From Alcaligenaceae bacterium (lineage in GTDB: Bacteria; Pseudomonadota; Gammaproteobacteria; Burkholderiales; Burkholderiaceae_B), in assembly GCA_013416395.1 (NCBI GenBank), contig JACCEP010000002.1, positions 558,001 through 622,000 on the forward strand: a DNA stretch of 64,000 nucleotides, read 5' to 3'. A program made the position numbers and the translations under genes. The notes beneath the pieces were generated by a model, which was not told the DNA's origin, searched no databases, and was given only the letters and a program-made list of their open reading frames with translations. Shown in pieces: positions 7,153 to 18,807 of the stretch; the first letter of the stretch is position 1, and every line of letters begins with the position of its first letter.

Positions 7153-8138
7153 ATGCACCCAGACTCGATGCTCTTCAGCTTGCCTGGCTGCAAGAGCTTG
7201 GCATAGATCGTCAAATGCTGGCGCATTATGTGGCTGATGCCGAACCTTTCGGTCAGGCAGCTGCAGGGCCGCAAGCGCCGCAACGTGCTGAAGCAGACGT
7301 TTCAAGCGTTTCAGCACGCGTCGCGGGGCATGAGGCTGGGCTGGCTCGCGATATGCATGACGTATCCAGCGACGACAGCGGTCTTGCACAAAGCCGGGCT
7401 CCATCCAACACTGCCGGTGCGACCGATAGCATAGCTGGCAGGCACGCCGCTGATGCCATGGCAGCACGCGATGAGGCATTCGCCGTTATGAAATCGGGTG
7501 CGGGTCTTGCAAAAGCGCCTGCAGTTGTCACTCAGGCGTCGCCGCACACGCCACCGCGCACGCCGCAAGAAATACCTGACACCTGGGATGCCTTGCAGGC
7601 CAGTATTGCTGTATGCAAGGCGTGTGACCTGCATCATGGGCGCAGCCAGGCTGTATTCGGTGCTGGCATGGCGCAATCGCCTGACTGGCTTGTGGTGGGC
7701 GAGGCGCCCGGCGACTATGATGATCGCGAAGGTGTGCCTTTTCAGGGCAAGGCCGGTGTTTTGTTGCAGGCCATGCTTGCGTCCATCGGAATACCACCCG
7801 ATTCGCCCATATTTTTTACCAATCTGGTCAAATGCCGTCCACTGAGCAATCGCCCGCCTGCACCTGAAGAAATAGAAGCCTGCATGCCGTACCTGCAGCG
7901 CCAGATTACGCTGCTCAAGCCGGGTCGCATCTTGGTGTTGGGGCGCGTGGCGGCGCAGTCAGTATTGGGTTCTGAAGCTGAACTCGATGCCTTGCGTGGG
8001 CAAGTTCATCGTTTTGTCAGCGAAACCGGCCAGGAAATACCCGTTGTCGTGACCCATCATCCGGCATCATTGCTCATGCGGCCGCAGCATAAGGCTGATG
8101 TCTGGCAAGATCTGAACCTGGCCAAAGCACTGGCATAA
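7149..8138 (+). CDS. Family 4 uracil-DNA glycosylase ([4Fe-4S] type)
   Basis: This protein excises uracil from DNA at the start of base excision repair. Motifs of the iron-sulfur family-4 enzymes: cysteines C156 and C159 (VCKACDL), C229 (VKCRP) and C245; the active-site segment GEAPGDYDDREGVPFQGKAG (184-203); and THHPASLLM (302-310). The 329-residue protein is longer than minimal family members because of an N-terminal LQLAWLQELGID segment and a low-complexity Ala/Ser/Gln linker (about 35-140), a layout common in Burkholderiales. The start is TTG at 7149, giving a 4-base overlap with the tsaB-rimI stop. The nearby ATG at 7153 is out of frame, so coupling and a TTG start are favoured. Confidence 0.9.
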   Translation: MNAPRLDALQLAWLQELGIDRQMLAHYVADAEPFGQAAAGPQAPQRAEADVSSVSARVAGHEAGLARDMHDVSSDDSGLAQSRAPSNTAGATDSIAGRHAADAMAARDEAFAVMKSGAGLAKAPAVVTQASPHTPPRTPQEIPDTWDALQASIAVCKACDLHHGRSQAVFGAGMAQSPDWLVVGEAPGDYDDREGVPFQGKAGVLLQAMLASIGIPPDSPIFFTNLVKCRPLSNRPPAPEEIEACMPYLQRQITLLKPGRILVLGRVAAQSVLGSEAELDALRGQVHRFVSETGQEIPVVVTHHPASLLMRPQHKADVWQDLNLAKALA

Positions 8139-8155
8139 GTGGTTTGATAGCCCGG

Positions 8156-9469
8156 CTATCTGGCGCGCCGCAGGGCCTGGCCGTGCCCGTGTTGCCCGAT
8201 GGTGTTTTCTAGCCCCGGGTTTTTGCGATGATTGATCAGGTTCCACCGCATAATAACCATCATCAACAAGGCGACCAGCAGGCCAAAAATAATGATGATG
8301 GCGTTAATGGGTAGGCGCAGCCAAAGCAGCAGGCTGTAAAACGTGAGCATCAGCAGAATATTCAGTTGCTCGTTGAAGTTTTGTACGGCAATTGAGTGGC
8401 CCGCCGACAGTAATACATGGCCGCGGTGCTGGATCATTGCATTCATGGGCACCACAAAAAAACCTGACAGCGCGCCGATAAGCAGCAACACGCTATATAC
8501 CGCCCAGCGATCGTGCACCAGGGTCATAAGCATGACGGCAAAGCCCATTAACACCCCCATGGGCAGCACTGAAAGCGCGCGCTTGAGTGGCACCCGGCCA
8601 GCCAAGATAGACCCGCCTACGGTGCCCAGCGCGGCAACCCCCATAAGCAACGACGCCTGATCCAGCCTGTACCCCAGGTGGCGAGCCCCCCATTCAATGA
8701 CGATAAACTGCAGGGTAGCGCCAGCACCCCAGAACAGGGTTGTTACTGCCAGCGCGATCTGCCCCAGTTTGTCGCTCCAGAGTACTTTGACGTAGCCGGT
8801 GAAGGTTCGCATCAGCCTGACCGGGTTGGTCTGCTGTTTGGGGTATTGCACATTGGTACGCGGGATGAGCAGATTGGTCAGCGCAGCCAAAAGATAGACC
8901 AGCGCGATGACGAAAATAGCGGCTTCGGTGCGGGTCTGTACCAGCCCGCTCAACCAGGCATGCGTCAGCAGCGCGTCAGAGACATAGGGGCTGATCAGTA
9001 GGCCACCAACTACCGTGCCGATAATGACGGACAGCACGGTCAGGCCTTCGATCCAGCTATTGCCCTTAACCAGCAGCTCGGGTGGCAGCATTTCTGTGAC
9101 GATGCCGTATTTGGCGGGTGAATAGGCTGCCGCCCCGACCCCCACCAGCGTATAGGCCGCAAAAACCAGCAACAACTGGTCATTGTGGTCGAACCCGAAT
9201 GATCGATAATTGAACATCAGCAGACAGCCGCAGATTTTGACGGCATTGGTGATGAACATGACCCGGCCTTTGGGGTAGGCGTCTGAAAAAGCGCCAACGA
9301 ACGCGGCCAGTGCAACATATGCCAGCGCAAACCACCATTTCATCATCGGCGCCATCCAGTGTGGCCCCTGCAAATCAGCGATGAGTGCTATGGCGGCAAT
9401 GAGCAAAGCATTGTCCGCCACAGACGATAACGCCTGGGCTGCCATGACCAGATAGAAGCCTTTTTTCAA
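8156..9469 (-). CDS. lplT: Lysophospholipid transporter LplT
   Basis: This MFS-fold inner-membrane flippase moves lysophospholipids (2-acyl-GPE, lyso-PG) inward for re-acylation. The 437-residue protein has about 12 hydrophobic helices. It begins with the characteristic MKKGFYLVMAAQALSSVADN and carries FSDAYPKGRVMFITN and YSPAKYGIVTEMLPPELLV, both typical of LplT. The usual partner acyltransferase/synthetase (Aas) is not in this window, although LplT and Aas are adjacent in enterics. It converges on the uracil-DNA glycosylase gene, leaving 17 bp between them. The C-terminal tail is Arg/His-rich and cytoplasmic. Confidence 0.93.
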   Translation of the reverse strand: MKKGFYLVMAAQALSSVADNALLIAAIALIADLQGPHWMAPMMKWWFALAYVALAAFVGAFSDAYPKGRVMFITNAVKICGCLLMFNYRSFGFDHNDQLLLVFAAYTLVGVGAAAYSPAKYGIVTEMLPPELLVKGNSWIEGLTVLSVIIGTVVGGLLISPYVSDALLTHAWLSGLVQTRTEAAIFVIALVYLLAALTNLLIPRTNVQYPKQQTNPVRLMRTFTGYVKVLWSDKLGQIALAVTTLFWGAGATLQFIVIEWGARHLGYRLDQASLLMGVAALGTVGGSILAGRVPLKRALSVLPMGVLMGFAVMLMTLVHDRWAVYSVLLLIGALSGFFVVPMNAMIQHRGHVLLSAGHSIAVQNFNEQLNILLMLTFYSLLLWLRLPINAIIIIFGLLVALLMMVIMRWNLINHRKNPGLENTIGQHGHGQALRRAR

Positions 9470-9681
9470 TGGAAAGTCTCGTTGCGATTGCTGCCTGAGC
9501 CCATACTGCAGATAGGTGGGCCAAAAATTGTCACGAGTATAGCGCTGAGCATACTCTAAGACGGAAAATAATAACGTGTTTTGCCGTTTGAGCGGTACGG
9601 GTGCTAAGGTGCGTTATCATACGAGCCGGTTCTGCTGACAAGGTAATCTGTCGACAGCGCCTATCCCGATCACGCGGCAGC

Positions 9682-9697
9682 CCCGTTTGACAACGGG
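9682..9697 (+). promoter_or_regulatory. Small perfect hairpin containing TTGACA upstream of smc
   Basis: CCCGTT (9682-9687) pairs with AACGGG (9692-9697) across a four-base loop. The overlapping string TTGACA (9687-9692) is a perfect -35 consensus. A -10 at the right spacing would be the weak TACCGT (9709-9714), giving a transcript that starts almost at the smc GTG. Suggestive only. Confidence 0.3.
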
Positions 9698-9723
9698 TGC
9701 CGATATTTTACCGTTCGCTTATT

Positions 9724-12700
9724 GTGCGTCTCACCCAAATAAAACTCGCCGGTTTTAAATCCTTTGTCGAGCCGACAGTTATTCCCACGCCCAGTCAGCT
9801 GGTGGGTGTGGTGGGTCCGAATGGTTGCGGCAAATCAAACATCATCGATGCCGTGCGTTGGGTGCTGGGTGAAACCCGGGCATCCGAACTGCGTGGCGAG
9901 TCCATGCAAGACGTCATCTTCAATGGCTCGGGCAACCGCAAGCCTGCCGCCAGGGCGTCTGTAGAGCTGGTGTTTGACAACAGCGAGGGCCGCGCAGCCG
10001 GGCAATGGAGCACATACTCAGAAATCGCCGTGCGGCGGGTGCTGACACGCGATGGTACCAGTAGCTATCTGGTAAACAACCAGCAGGTGCGGCGTCGCGA
10101 CATTCACGATATCTTTCTGGGCACAGGCTTGGGCTCGCGTGGCTATGCCATTATCGGCCAGGGCATGATCAACCGGCTCATTGAGGCCAGGCCCGAAGAG
10201 TTGCGCGTTTTCCTCGAAGAGGCCGCTGGCGTGTCACGCTATAAAGAGCGTCGCCGCGAAACCGAAAACCGTTTGGGCGATACCCGCGAAAACCTCATCC
10301 GCCTCGAAGACATTCTGCGAGAGCTGGGCAGCCAGCTCGACAAACTCGAGTCTCAGGCAGAGGTCGCGCAAAAATACCGTTCTCTGCAAGAAGAGGGTGA
10401 ACAAAAGCAGCATGCCTTGTGGCTGCAAAAAGAAGCCAAGGCCAAAGAAGACCAAAAGGCCAAATTTCTCGAGATCGAGCAGGCTCAAACTGAGCTTGAA
10501 GCAGCGATGGCGGGGCTTAGGGCCGGCGAGTCCGCGCTTGAGTCACGCAGGCAGGCGCACTATGCCGCCAGCGACGCGGTGCATGCAGCCCAGGGCCAGC
10601 TCTTTGAAGCGGGTGCGCAGGTCAGTCGTCTCGAAGCAGAAATCCGGCATGTCGTTGACGCACGCAACCGCCTGCAAACGCGACGTTCGCAGCTGCAGGT
10701 GCAGCTGCAAGAATGGGCTGATCAGCAAACCCACTGTACCGAGCAGATCGCTCAGGCGCAGGCCGATCTCGAAGAAGCAGCTGCCCGCACCGAAGAAGCG
10801 CGTGCCAGAGCCGACCAGGCTCAGGGCAACCTGCCTGACATCGAAAGCCGCGTTCGTGCCGCTGCTGCATCGCGTGATCAAATGCGTGTCGCGCTGGCCA
10901 AGGTAGAGCAAGAACTCGCGCTGGTCGGGCAGGCGCAGCGTGACGCTGATCGGCAAATCCAGGCACTAGAACTGCGCCAGGAGCGGCTTGAACAAGAGTT
11001 GCAGGGCATAGATACCCCAGACCAGATCGAGCTCGAACGTCTCGCTGGCGACCGTCTGGCCATGGAAGAGCAGCTTGAAGAAGCCCAGGGCAGGTTGCTC
11101 GAAATCGAAGCGCGTTTGCCTGAGCTTGATGACAGTCGACAAGATGCGCACGTGACGGCGCGCGACGAAGCACAGGCCTTGGCCCGGCTCGATGCGCGGC
11201 TTAGCGCCTTGACGCGACTGCAGGAAGATGTACAGAAGCAGGGGGCGCTAGAACCATGGCTACAGCATCATGAGCTTGCGGGCCTTGGCCGCCTCTGGCA
11301 AAAACTGCATATTGAAGAAGGCTGGGAAACCGCACTCGAGTCGGTACTGCGCGAGCGCATGGCAGGCCTTGAACTGCGTCAGCTTGAGCATGCCCGTGCC
11401 TTTGCGAGCGATGCGCCACCAGCACGCCTTACTTTTTACCAGCTGCCAGTGCCCGGGCCAACCCCGGCTGCGATGTCAGGCGCCCAACCCCTTGCAGGGC
11501 TGCTACGTATTACCGACCCTGAATTGCGTGCTCTGCTCAACGACTGGTTGCGTGATGTTTATGTGTGCAGTGATGTCACCAAGGCCTTGTCGCTGCGGGC
11601 TGAGCTGCCTCCAGGCGGCGTCTATGTGGTCAAAGAAGGTCACCTCGTCGAGCAGCACAGCATACGCTTTTACGCGCCTGATTCCGAGCAGGCCGGGTTG
11701 CTTGCCAGGCAACAAGAAATCGAGCATGTGCGCCGTGATGTCAAGGCGCGCCAGCTCATCGCCGACCAGACGCTGGGCACGGCCGCCAGAGCCGATACCG
11801 CTTATCAGCAGATGGCGCAGTCCCAGGGCCCGGCACGTCAGCGTGTTGCTGAGCTTACACAACGCCTTCACGACATTCAGCTTAGGCATTCGCGCCTGAA
11901 GCAGCAGGCCGAGCAGTCGAGTGAGCGAACTCGTCGCATTCATGAAGAGCTGGCCGAAATCAAGGCGCAGACAGAAGAATTGCTGGCCAGCAAAGAAGAG
12001 GCTGAAATTCGTTTCGAAACGCTGGACGCTCAGCTTGCCGAGCACCAGACACTTTTTGCAGATGCCGAAATGTCGGGTGAAGACCTGCAGTCGCAGGCTG
12101 AAGCGGCACGGCAGGCCTTGCGAGAAGTTGAGCGCGCCGTTCAAGAGTCCGAATACACCGAACGTACACTGCAGTCGCGCATCGTCGATCTGAAGCGTAA
12201 TCTGCAATTGGCCGGCGATCAGGCACAACGCGCTCATGCCGAGCTTGAAGGGCTGCAGGGAGAACTCTTCGAGCTTGATGCCTCGGCCGCTCAGGCCGGG
12301 CTGCAAGACGCGGTTGAACTGCGCGCCGAACGTGAAGAAGCCTTGAACCGCGCGCGCATCGAGCTCGACAACCTTGCCGCGCAACTGCGTACCGCTGACG
12401 AACAACGGGTTGAACTTGAGCGTTCTCTCGATCCGCGCCGGGCGCGCATCATGGAACTGCAGCTGCAGGAGCAGGCAGCCAGGCTGGCTGTCGAACAGTT
12501 TGCCGAGCAGATTGACGCCCACGGAGTCGAGCGCGCGCAGTTGAGCGAGCTGCTCGATGGCCGGCCTGACGAGTGGCGCCGCACGAGTTGGCTGCAGTCT
12601 GAAGTGCAACGCATCTCACGATTGGTTGAGGGGCTGGGTGCAGTCAATCTGGCGGCACTCGATGAGCTTACGACGGCGCGCGAACGCAAAGGTTTTCTTG

Positions 12701-13248
12701 ATGCTCAACACCTGGATCTTACCTCGGCTATCGAAACGCTCGAAGACGCCATACGTAAAATCGATCGCGAAACGCGCGAGCTGTTGCAAAACACCTTTAA
12801 CATCGTCAATGGGCATTTTGGCGAACTGTTCCCTAAGCTCTTCGGCGGGGGCGAGGCACGGTTAAGCATCACGGGCGAAGAAATTCTCGATGCGGGCGTG
12901 CAGGTCATGGCACAGCCTCCTGGTAAACGCAACAGCACCATTCATTTGCTTTCAGGTGGTGAAAAGGCGTTGACGGCAACGGCACTGGTCTTTGCCTTGT
13001 TCAAACTCAACCCGGCACCATTTTGCTTGCTCGATGAGGTCGACGCGCCACTGGATGATGCCAACACAGAGCGCTATGCCAATCTTGTACGTAGCATGAG
13101 TGAGCAAACGCAGTTTTTGTTCATTTCTCATAATAAAATTGCCATGCAGATGGCCAGACAACTCGTTGGGGTTACCATGCAGGAACAGGGGGTGTCACGC
13201 ATCGTCGCGGTAGACATCGAATCTGCCCTGCAACTGGCAGATGTCTGA
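9724..13248 (+). CDS. smc: Chromosome partition protein Smc
   Basis: Smc is the condensin ATPase that organises and segregates the chromosome with ScpA/ScpB. The 1174 residues show the full SMC plan: N-terminal ATPase half with Walker A GPNGCGKSN (31-39), a long charged coiled coil, a hinge (about 495-660) with a LAGLGRLWQKL entry segment, a returning coiled coil, and a C-terminal half with signature LLSGGEKALTATALVFALF and Walker B CLLDEVDAPLDDAN. The start is GTG at 9724 because homologues begin with the RLTQIKLAGFKSFV segment. A GTG nine codons earlier is possible but lacks family support. Neither start has a Shine-Dalgarno sequence. zipA follows by 43 bp. Confidence 0.97.
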   Translation: MRLTQIKLAGFKSFVEPTVIPTPSQLVGVVGPNGCGKSNIIDAVRWVLGETRASELRGESMQDVIFNGSGNRKPAARASVELVFDNSEGRAAGQWSTYSEIAVRRVLTRDGTSSYLVNNQQVRRRDIHDIFLGTGLGSRGYAIIGQGMINRLIEARPEELRVFLEEAAGVSRYKERRRETENRLGDTRENLIRLEDILRELGSQLDKLESQAEVAQKYRSLQEEGEQKQHALWLQKEAKAKEDQKAKFLEIEQAQTELEAAMAGLRAGESALESRRQAHYAASDAVHAAQGQLFEAGAQVSRLEAEIRHVVDARNRLQTRRSQLQVQLQEWADQQTHCTEQIAQAQADLEEAAARTEEARARADQAQGNLPDIESRVRAAAASRDQMRVALAKVEQELALVGQAQRDADRQIQALELRQERLEQELQGIDTPDQIELERLAGDRLAMEEQLEEAQGRLLEIEARLPELDDSRQDAHVTARDEAQALARLDARLSALTRLQEDVQKQGALEPWLQHHELAGLGRLWQKLHIEEGWETALESVLRERMAGLELRQLEHARAFASDAPPARLTFYQLPVPGPTPAAMSGAQPLAGLLRITDPELRALLNDWLRDVYVCSDVTKALSLRAELPPGGVYVVKEGHLVEQHSIRFYAPDSEQAGLLARQQEIEHVRRDVKARQLIADQTLGTAARADTAYQQMAQSQGPARQRVAELTQRLHDIQLRHSRLKQQAEQSSERTRRIHEELAEIKAQTEELLASKEEAEIRFETLDAQLAEHQTLFADAEMSGEDLQSQAEAARQALREVERAVQESEYTERTLQSRIVDLKRNLQLAGDQAQRAHAELEGLQGELFELDASAAQAGLQDAVELRAEREEALNRARIELDNLAAQLRTADEQRVELERSLDPRRARIMELQLQEQAARLAVEQFAEQIDAHGVERAQLSELLDGRPDEWRRTSWLQSEVQRISRLVEGLGAVNLAALDELTTARERKGFLDAQHLDLTSAIETLEDAIRKIDRETRELLQNTFNIVNGHFGELFPKLFGGGEARLSITGEEILDAGVQVMAQPPGKRNSTIHLLSGGEKALTATALVFALFKLNPAPFCLLDEVDAPLDDANTERYANLVRSMSEQTQFLFISHNKIAMQMARQLVGVTMQEQGVSRIVAVDIESALQLADV

Positions 13249-13291
13249 TGGTGATATCGCATAAACATTTAGGGACACGGCGGGGCCGACT

Positions 13292-16407
<3,116 letters not shown>

Positions 16408-16475
16408 AACTAAGTTTCAAGTCGTGCGCTCCTGGCACTGACACGGTCGACAGAGGCCGGCATGTAGGCATCGAT

Positions 16476-16513
16476 AAAACGCCCCCGCCATGAACCATGG
16501 TCGGGGGCGTTTT
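16476..16513. terminator. Bidirectional terminator between ligA and the parvulin gene
   Basis: AAAACGCCCCCG (16476-16487) pairs with CGGGGGCGTTTT (16502-16513). An inner CCATG/CATGG extends the stem to 17 bp with one bulged base and a three-base loop. A-run and T-run flanks allow function for both convergent genes. Confidence 0.93.
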
Positions 16514-16562
16514 AATGGCCGCATCAATAAGGCGGCAGTGCGCTCTGCACTGCCTTGCTTAT

Positions 16563-17339
16563 TTACTTGATGGTTGCGTTTTTCATGAGCTGAGCCTGGA
16601 AATCAGCCAGTTCTTGTTGACGCAGCATTTCTTCGATTTGCGGTTTTACTTCGCTGAGTTCGGGGAATTTGACATCGCGAGAGTCTTCGACCTCAATGAT
16701 GTGCCAGCCGAACTGGGTTTTGACGGGCGTGTCAGAGATTTGCCCTTTTTTCAGCTTTTCAACGGCTGCAGCGAACTCTGGTACATAGTTGCTGGCTGGG
16801 CCCCAGCCCAATTCGCCACCATTTTTGCCACTACCAGGATCTGTGGAGTTTTTCTTGGCAGCTTCTTCAAAAGTGATTTTCTTGGCTTTGATCTGTGCGA
16901 TCAGATCTTGTGCCGTTTTTTCATCTTCGACCAGAATATGGCGCAGTTTGTATTCTTTTTTGCCAGCCTGTGATTTTTTGATCTCGTTGTACTCAGCCTC
17001 AACCTTGGCATCGGTAATGGGGTTTTTTTCGAGATGGTCGGCCATGAGCGCCCGCACCAGAATGCCCTGGCGAGCCAGTTCTATTTCTTGCGTGACTTCA
17101 GGCTTTTTGTCTATGCCTGCCTTTTCGGCAGCCTGCACAGCCACAAGGCGGTTGACCATTTCTTGCTTGACCTGGGTGCGCAACTCGGGTGTGTCTTGAG
17201 CGCCCTGCGTTGACAGCAGCTTGACGAACTTATCAAGCTGTTGCTGTGTGATGGCCGTGCCATTTACGGTTGCGATATCCTGTGCATACACGGGCAACGC
17301 AATGACAACGCTGGCGGCTAATACTGCTAATCGTTTCAT
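16563..17339 (-). CDS. Periplasmic parvulin-type peptidyl-prolyl isomerase (Par27-like)
   Basis: This is a periplasmic chaperone and prolyl isomerase for envelope proteins. The 258-residue protein begins with a signal peptide (MKRLAVLAASVVIALPVYA, cleavage after about A19). An N-terminal chaperone-like helical region follows (about 25-130), then a PpiC/parvulin domain (about 133-225) with the hallmarks RHILVEDE, GSGKNGGELGWGP and FGWHIIEVED, and a helical C-terminal tail. Size and layout match Bordetella Par27, an outer-membrane-protein chaperone. It is the last gene of the msrB-yciB-bolA operon, 14 bp after bolA, and ends at the shared terminator with ligA. Confidence 0.9.
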   Translation of the reverse strand: MKRLAVLAASVVIALPVYAQDIATVNGTAITQQQLDKFVKLLSTQGAQDTPELRTQVKQEMVNRLVAVQAAEKAGIDKKPEVTQEIELARQGILVRALMADHLEKNPITDAKVEAEYNEIKKSQAGKKEYKLRHILVEDEKTAQDLIAQIKAKKITFEEAAKKNSTDPGSGKNGGELGWGPASNYVPEFAAAVEKLKKGQISDTPVKTQFGWHIIEVEDSRDVKFPELSEVKPQIEEMLRQQELADFQAQLMKNATIK

Positions 17340-17353
17340 GAAGTTCCTTTGAG

Positions 17354-17623
17354 TTAAAAAGACGGGTTTTTGGCGACAATGGCCAGAGCATGAACCGGAA
17401 ATGGCATGAGGTCTTGGACGCGATCATACACAAGCCGGTGTCGTGCCACGGTGGTCAGGCCGTCGAATTGGTCTGTCCAGATGTGAACACGGAAGTGGCT
17501 GGCGCCATTACGGCTGCCGGCGTGGCCGGCATGTAGATGAGACTCATCGATAATATCGAGAAAGCTGGGGTTGAGCACCTGCAACCTCTCTTCGAGTACA
17601 GCCTTGCGTTCTTGATGAGGCAT
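17354..17623 (-). CDS. bolA: BolA-family protein
   Basis: This 89-residue BolA/IbaG-fold protein is of a family that works with monothiol glutaredoxins in iron-sulfur handling and is also linked to envelope stress and morphology. The signature region is visible: ESHLHAGH (47-54) with conserved histidines, then SHFRVHIW and the C-terminal HALAIVAKNP typical of BolA. The start codon overlaps the yciB stop by one base (TAATG), so the two are translationally coupled. The parvulin gene follows 14 bp later. Confidence 0.93.
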   Translation of the reverse strand: MPHQERKAVLEERLQVLNPSFLDIIDESHLHAGHAGSRNGASHFRVHIWTDQFDGLTTVARHRLVYDRVQDLMPFPVHALAIVAKNPSF

Positions 17624-18198
17624 TAGGGGAGCTCCTCGGGTTTACTGTCTGCTGGGTTGCCATCTTCTTGAATATGGCGGCCCAGCCAGATGGATTGGGC
17701 AATGGCAAAGACCAGCAAAAGCGCCATAAGGCCGAAAACCTTGAAGTTTACCCATTGTGATTCGGTAAAGTTGCCGGAAAACGCCACATACAGATTGAGG
17801 GCGCCCGACAGCGCGAAAAAACCGGCCCAGCTGTAGTTGAGTTTGTCCCATACCGGGCCCGGCATGTTGACTTTGCTTCCCATGAGCTTTTGCATAATAT
17901 TGCGGCCAAAGAACAGCTTGCCGCCAACTAAAATGCCGCCAAAAAGCCAGTAAAGCACGGTAGGCTTCCATTTGATGAAGGCATCATTATGAAAAAACAG
18001 CGTGGCACCGCCAAAGACGACAATGACGGTAAGGTTGATCCAGTGCGTGGCTTCGATGGCCCTGCCCGTGGCTTTAAGCCAGATAAACTGCACCACCGCA
18101 GCAATAATGGCTACTGCGGTTGCGGTAAAGATGTCTGAAAACTTGAACGCTACAAAAAACAGCAGCAGCGGAAACAGATCGAAAAGAAATTTTTTCAT
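17623..18198 (-). CDS. yciB: YciB/intracellular septation membrane protein
   Basis: This inner-membrane protein of the YciB (septation protein A, IspZ) family is implicated in envelope synthesis and cell length. The 191 residues form about five hydrophobic helices, starting with [18 protein letters not shown] and including the family-typical WKPTVLYWLFGGILVGGKLF (about 77-96) and WDKLNYSWAGFFALSGALN. The tail is short and charged. It is coupled at both ends: TGATG with msrB upstream and TAATG with bolA downstream. Its biochemical role is not settled for the family. Confidence 0.93.
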   Translation of the reverse strand: MKKFLFDLFPLLLFFVAFKFSDIFTATAVAIIAAVVQFIWLKATGRAIEATHWINLTVIVVFGGATLFFHNDAFIKWKPTVLYWLFGGILVGGKLFFGRNIMQKLMGSKVNMPGPVWDKLNYSWAGFFALSGALNLYVAFSGNFTESQWVNFKVFGLMALLLVFAIAQSIWLGRHIQEDGNPADSKPEELP

Positions 18199-18590
18199 CA
18201 GGCAGGCTCAAACTTGAGCGAGAGAGAGTTGATGCAATAGCGCAGCCCGGTAGGGGGCGGGCCATCAGGGAAAACATGCCCCAGATGTGAGTCACAGACG
18301 TTGCACATTACTTCGGTGCGCACCATGCCGTGGGTGGTATCGGTTTCTTCGCGCACGTTGGCAGGGTCGAGCGGCTCGAAATAGCTGGGCCAGCCACAGC
18401 CTGCGTCAAACTTAGTGTCTGACTTGAACAGGGCCGTGCCACAGCCTATACAGCGGTATATGCCGTGCTCGTGGGTGTCCCAATAGCGGCCAGTAAACGG
18501 CCTTTCTGTGCCTTTGTTACGGGCAACGGCATACTCTTCGGGAGTCAGCTCGGCACGCCATTGCGCGTCGCTCTTGACGATTTTATTCAC
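18198..18590 (-). CDS. msrB: Peptide-methionine (R)-S-oxide reductase MsrB
   Basis: MsrB reduces methionine-R-sulfoxide in proteins, usually with thioredoxin, in the cytosol. The 130-residue protein has zinc-binding pairs C47/C50 and C96/C99, the GWPSYF substrate motif (66-71), and catalytic C119 in GLRYCINS. C65 is a possible resolving cysteine. The start is GTG at 18590. A TATATA box (18600-18605) sits 9 bases before it and there is no clear Shine-Dalgarno sequence, so a very short leader is possible. It is first in the msrB-yciB-bolA-parvulin operon, divergent from the ABC binding-protein gene. Confidence 0.96.
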   Translation of the reverse strand: MNKIVKSDAQWRAELTPEEYAVARNKGTERPFTGRYWDTHEHGIYRCIGCGTALFKSDTKFDAGCGWPSYFEPLDPANVREETDTTHGMVRTEVMCNVCDSHLGHVFPDGPPPTGLRYCINSLSLKFEPA

Positions 18591-18658
18591 GTGATTGCCT
18601 ATATAGTGTATCGATGTGACAAACTACCATGTTAATCGACTTTGAAAACGTGAGCAGG

Positions 18659-18704
18659 TTCCCCTAATTATGCGGTTTAATTGCACTGCTGAGGGGAATC
18701 CCCT
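18659..18704. promoter_or_regulatory. Mutually exclusive CCCCT/AGGGG/CCCCT hairpin elements
   Basis: TTCCCCT (18659-18665), AGGGGAA (18692-18698) and CCCCT (18700-18704) lie in order upstream of the binding-protein gene. The central AGGGG can pair with either neighbour: a long-loop pairing with the first or a tight AGGGG-aat-CCCCT hairpin with the second. It precedes the predicted promoter, so a protein-binding site is at least as likely as an RNA switch. Confidence 0.3.
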
Positions 18705-18724
18705 ATAAGACCTTGTATCAATTT

Positions 18725-18753
18725 TTGTCGATAATGATGGGTTCTTTCATAAT
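18725..18753 (+). promoter_or_regulatory. Candidate sigma-70 promoter of the first Liv-type operon
   Basis: TTGTCG (18725-18730), a 17-bp spacer and CATAAT (18748-18753) fit the consensus at 4/6 and 5/6. This would give a leader of about 48 bases ending in a TGGAG ribosome binding site before the ATG at 18808. Confidence 0.45.
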
Positions 18754-18807
18754 TGTTTCCGTGCGCAAGTAAAAAAGCGTGGCGTCGTATATTTCATGGA
18801 GTTATCA

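Noticed and set aside
11503-12609. 368-codon open frame antisense to smc
   Set aside because: Long only because of codon bias in the Glu/Gln/Leu-rich coiled coil; its translation is composition noise.
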